This document shows, in pieces, positions 22,352 through 23,387 of a stretch of 23,387 bases of DNA (positions are counted from its first letter, which is position 1; each line of letters begins with the position of its first letter). The translations under genes and the position numbers were made by a program. This DNA comes from a virus. The stretch lies in IMG/VR virus record IMGVR_UViG_3300024264_000175, positions 1-23,387 of that record, one strand, 5' to 3'. The notes below the pieces were generated by a model. The model was given only the letters and a program-made list of their open reading frames with translations. It did not search any database and was not told the DNA's origin.

Positions 22352-22800
22352 GTATCTTTTTTCCTTTCTTCAGCAAACTCCCATATAGCATAAGGTAATC
22401 CTTTTTTGTATAGAATACCTGCCCATGTTTGTTCTACTCTTGGTGGTCTAGCAATAGCAAAAGGAAAAGGAACATCCTTAATCCATACTACTGTTGCCAC
22501 GTCTTTTTTAATAATTTTTTTAATCTTGTGATACTTTAAAGGTGCTGTATCAAGCTTTTCATTATAGAAGTAACATCCGTTAGAATCTACAAAATGTTTT
22601 CCTCTGTGTTTTAACATTGCTACTTCATCATCACATTGGTACTTAAGAGGATATATACTCTTCATTGGAGTCTGCAATCTTCTTATACCTAGTGTTTCTC
22701 CTAGCATATTTCTATCATCAATAACTTGGTCGTTAAGCCACAATAGATTATCCTGTTCTTCAGGTTCTTCATGTATTACATAAACTGGATATTTAATCAT
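22336..22800 (-). CDS. Unassigned 154-aa protein
   Basis: The product is 154 residues, rich in Lys, Pro, Tyr and Trp. The N-terminus (MIKYPVYVIHEEPEEQDNLL) is beta then acidic. A central stretch (KHRGKHFVDSNGCYFYNEK) has two Cys-free beta segments around a single Cys, and the end is strongly basic (EERKKDTWRKI). It has no recognised motif, signal peptide or membrane helix. ATG 22800 overlaps the upstream gene by 8 bases and the 3' end overlaps the next start by 16, so it is clearly part of the leftward operon. No function is proposed. Confidence 0.6.
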   Translation of the reverse strand: MIKYPVYVIHEEPEEQDNLLWLNDQVIDDRNMLGETLGIRRLQTPMKSIYPLKYQCDDEVAMLKHRGKHFVDSNGCYFYNEKLDTAPLKYHKIKKIIKKDVATVVWIKDVPFPFAIARPPRVEQTWAGILYKKGLPYAIWEFAEERKKDTWRKI

Positions 22801-23269
22801 TTTCAGTTCTTCTCTGCAGCCATGTTTTTTCCCAAAACTTTGTTACTTGGTCATAGGAATTTTTTCCGTAAGCACAAAAAAATACATGTTCAGGTTCTAC
22901 AGTTCTAATTGGTTTACCTAATTCTAAGTTTATTATATTGCCTTTATTCTTTCGTAAATCCCACTCTATGCAAGTCTTTGCACCTACTGGATAATAACGA
23001 GCGCCTGAGTATTCCCATCTCCATTCTATTCGTGAAGCTACTAATTCTCCTAGTCCCATTTGATGAGTAGTGCCTAGTGTTAATGTTTTTTCACCCCTTT
23101 TCTCTGCTATGATTTGTTGTACGTCTATTCCCAAAAATCCTCTTATACTAGAGTCTATATAGTCTACATAACTATAACCAACATTGACATTTGTATAGGG
23201 TGTTCTCTCATAAAAGTTACAAGATTTTTCTAGTATATAATCACAGTCTGGTTCAAAATTAATTTGCAT
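22793..23269 (-). CDS. Unassigned 158-aa protein
   Basis: I chose ATG 23269, where the protein begins MQINFEPDCDYIL, because GAG lies 7 bases upstream; a TTG at 23281 would add four residues. The product has many aromatics (YTNVNVGYSYVDYIDSS; RIEWRWEYSGARYYP) and alternating hydrophobic residues, suggesting a beta-rich globular protein. There is no membrane segment or recognised catalytic motif. It overlaps the preceding truncated gene by 11 bases and the following gene by 8. Hypothetical; no family recognised. Confidence 0.6.
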   Translation of the reverse strand: MQINFEPDCDYILEKSCNFYERTPYTNVNVGYSYVDYIDSSIRGFLGIDVQQIIAEKRGEKTLTLGTTHQMGLGELVASRIEWRWEYSGARYYPVGAKTCIEWDLRKNKGNIINLELGKPIRTVEPEHVFFCAYGKNSYDQVTKFWEKTWLQRRTEND

Positions 23270-23387
23270 ACAATTTCTCAAACTTTCCTAATGAATAGTC
23301 ATCTGCAACATCAAAGTCACATCCAACTGGAGCGCCTGGGATTGATAATCCTCTATCTTTTTGTATAAACTCTTGAAGTTTTTCTGA
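23259..23387 (-). CDS. C-terminal 42 residues of an unassigned protein, truncated at the window edge
   Basis: Reading leftward from base 23387 the frame is open (SEKLQEFIQKDRGLSIPGAP then VGCDFDVADDYSLGKFEKL) to a TAA at 23259-23261. The residues are protein-like and the stop overlaps the next gene's start by 11 bases, matching the packing of the whole operon. Too little is visible to name it. Confidence 0.55.
   Translation of the reverse strand, partial: SEKLQEFIQKDRGLSIPGAPVGCDFDVADDYSLGKFEKLYAN

Overview
The window looks like part of the genome of an uncultured, AT-rich, double-stranded DNA tailed phage, most likely marine. There is no bacterial housekeeping gene, no tRNA and no insertion sequence. 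Genes are packed with overlaps of a few bases, and the contents are phage structural, nucleotide-metabolism, recombination and glycosylation genes. The replication and recombination set (gp32-like ssDNA-binding protein, gp46/gp47 nuclease pair, UvsW-like helicase, RNase H/FEN-type 5'-nuclease, NrdA/NrdB, glutaredoxin) resembles the T4 superfamily of marine myoviruses. That placement is inference from gene content; no capsid, terminase or tail-tube gene is present to confirm it.

Layout. Left arm, plus strand (1-7211): the end of one virion-type protein, a 73-aa appendage-type protein, then a 1525-residue Thr/Asn/Ser/Arg-rich repeat protein (657-5234) that is almost certainly a fibrous virion component. 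A 55-aa coiled-coil protein follows, then a GT-B-type glycosyltransferase with a KPHP motif and an unassigned 306-aa protein. Right arm, minus strand (7197-23387), read from high to low coordinates: a truncated gene, three small unassigned or weakly assigned genes, asparagine synthase-like amidotransferase, HxGH cytidylyltransferase, UvsW-like helicase, GT-A glycosyltransferase, an unassigned 130-aa protein, ssDNA-binding protein, gp47/SbcD and gp46/SbcC. After a promoter gap come glutaredoxin, PD-(D/E)XK nuclease, 5'-3' exonuclease, nrdA, nrdB, a DUF6447-like small protein, a GT2-like glycosyltransferase, a GT8-like glycosyltransferase and a GT29 (sialyltransferase-like) protein. The two arms converge and overlap tail to tail at 7197-7211.

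How the parts work together. NrdA, NrdB and glutaredoxin supply and re-reduce the dNTP-making enzyme. The 5'-nuclease, PD-(D/E)XK nuclease, gp46/47 pair, ssDNA-binding protein and helicase form a recombination-dependent replication set. Two near-identical sigma70-type promoters (TTGACA, 17-bp spacer, TATAAT) read leftward, one in front of glutaredoxin and one just before the ssDNA-binding protein, suggesting early or middle transcription by host RNA polymerase. Interleaved with these is a glycan set: at least five likely glycosyltransferases plus a cytidylyltransferase and an asparagine synthase-like enzyme. Several of the glycosyltransferases sit directly beside the giant Thr/Asn-rich fibre gene.

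The most unusual object is the repeat protein. It has two eight-copy arrays of exact 22-residue periodicity, one near each end and built on a 6-residue sub-rhythm that carries aromatics in the first and arginines in the second, with 20- and 21-residue arrays between. Every stretch longer than 300 bases is coding; the only non-coding gaps are tiny.
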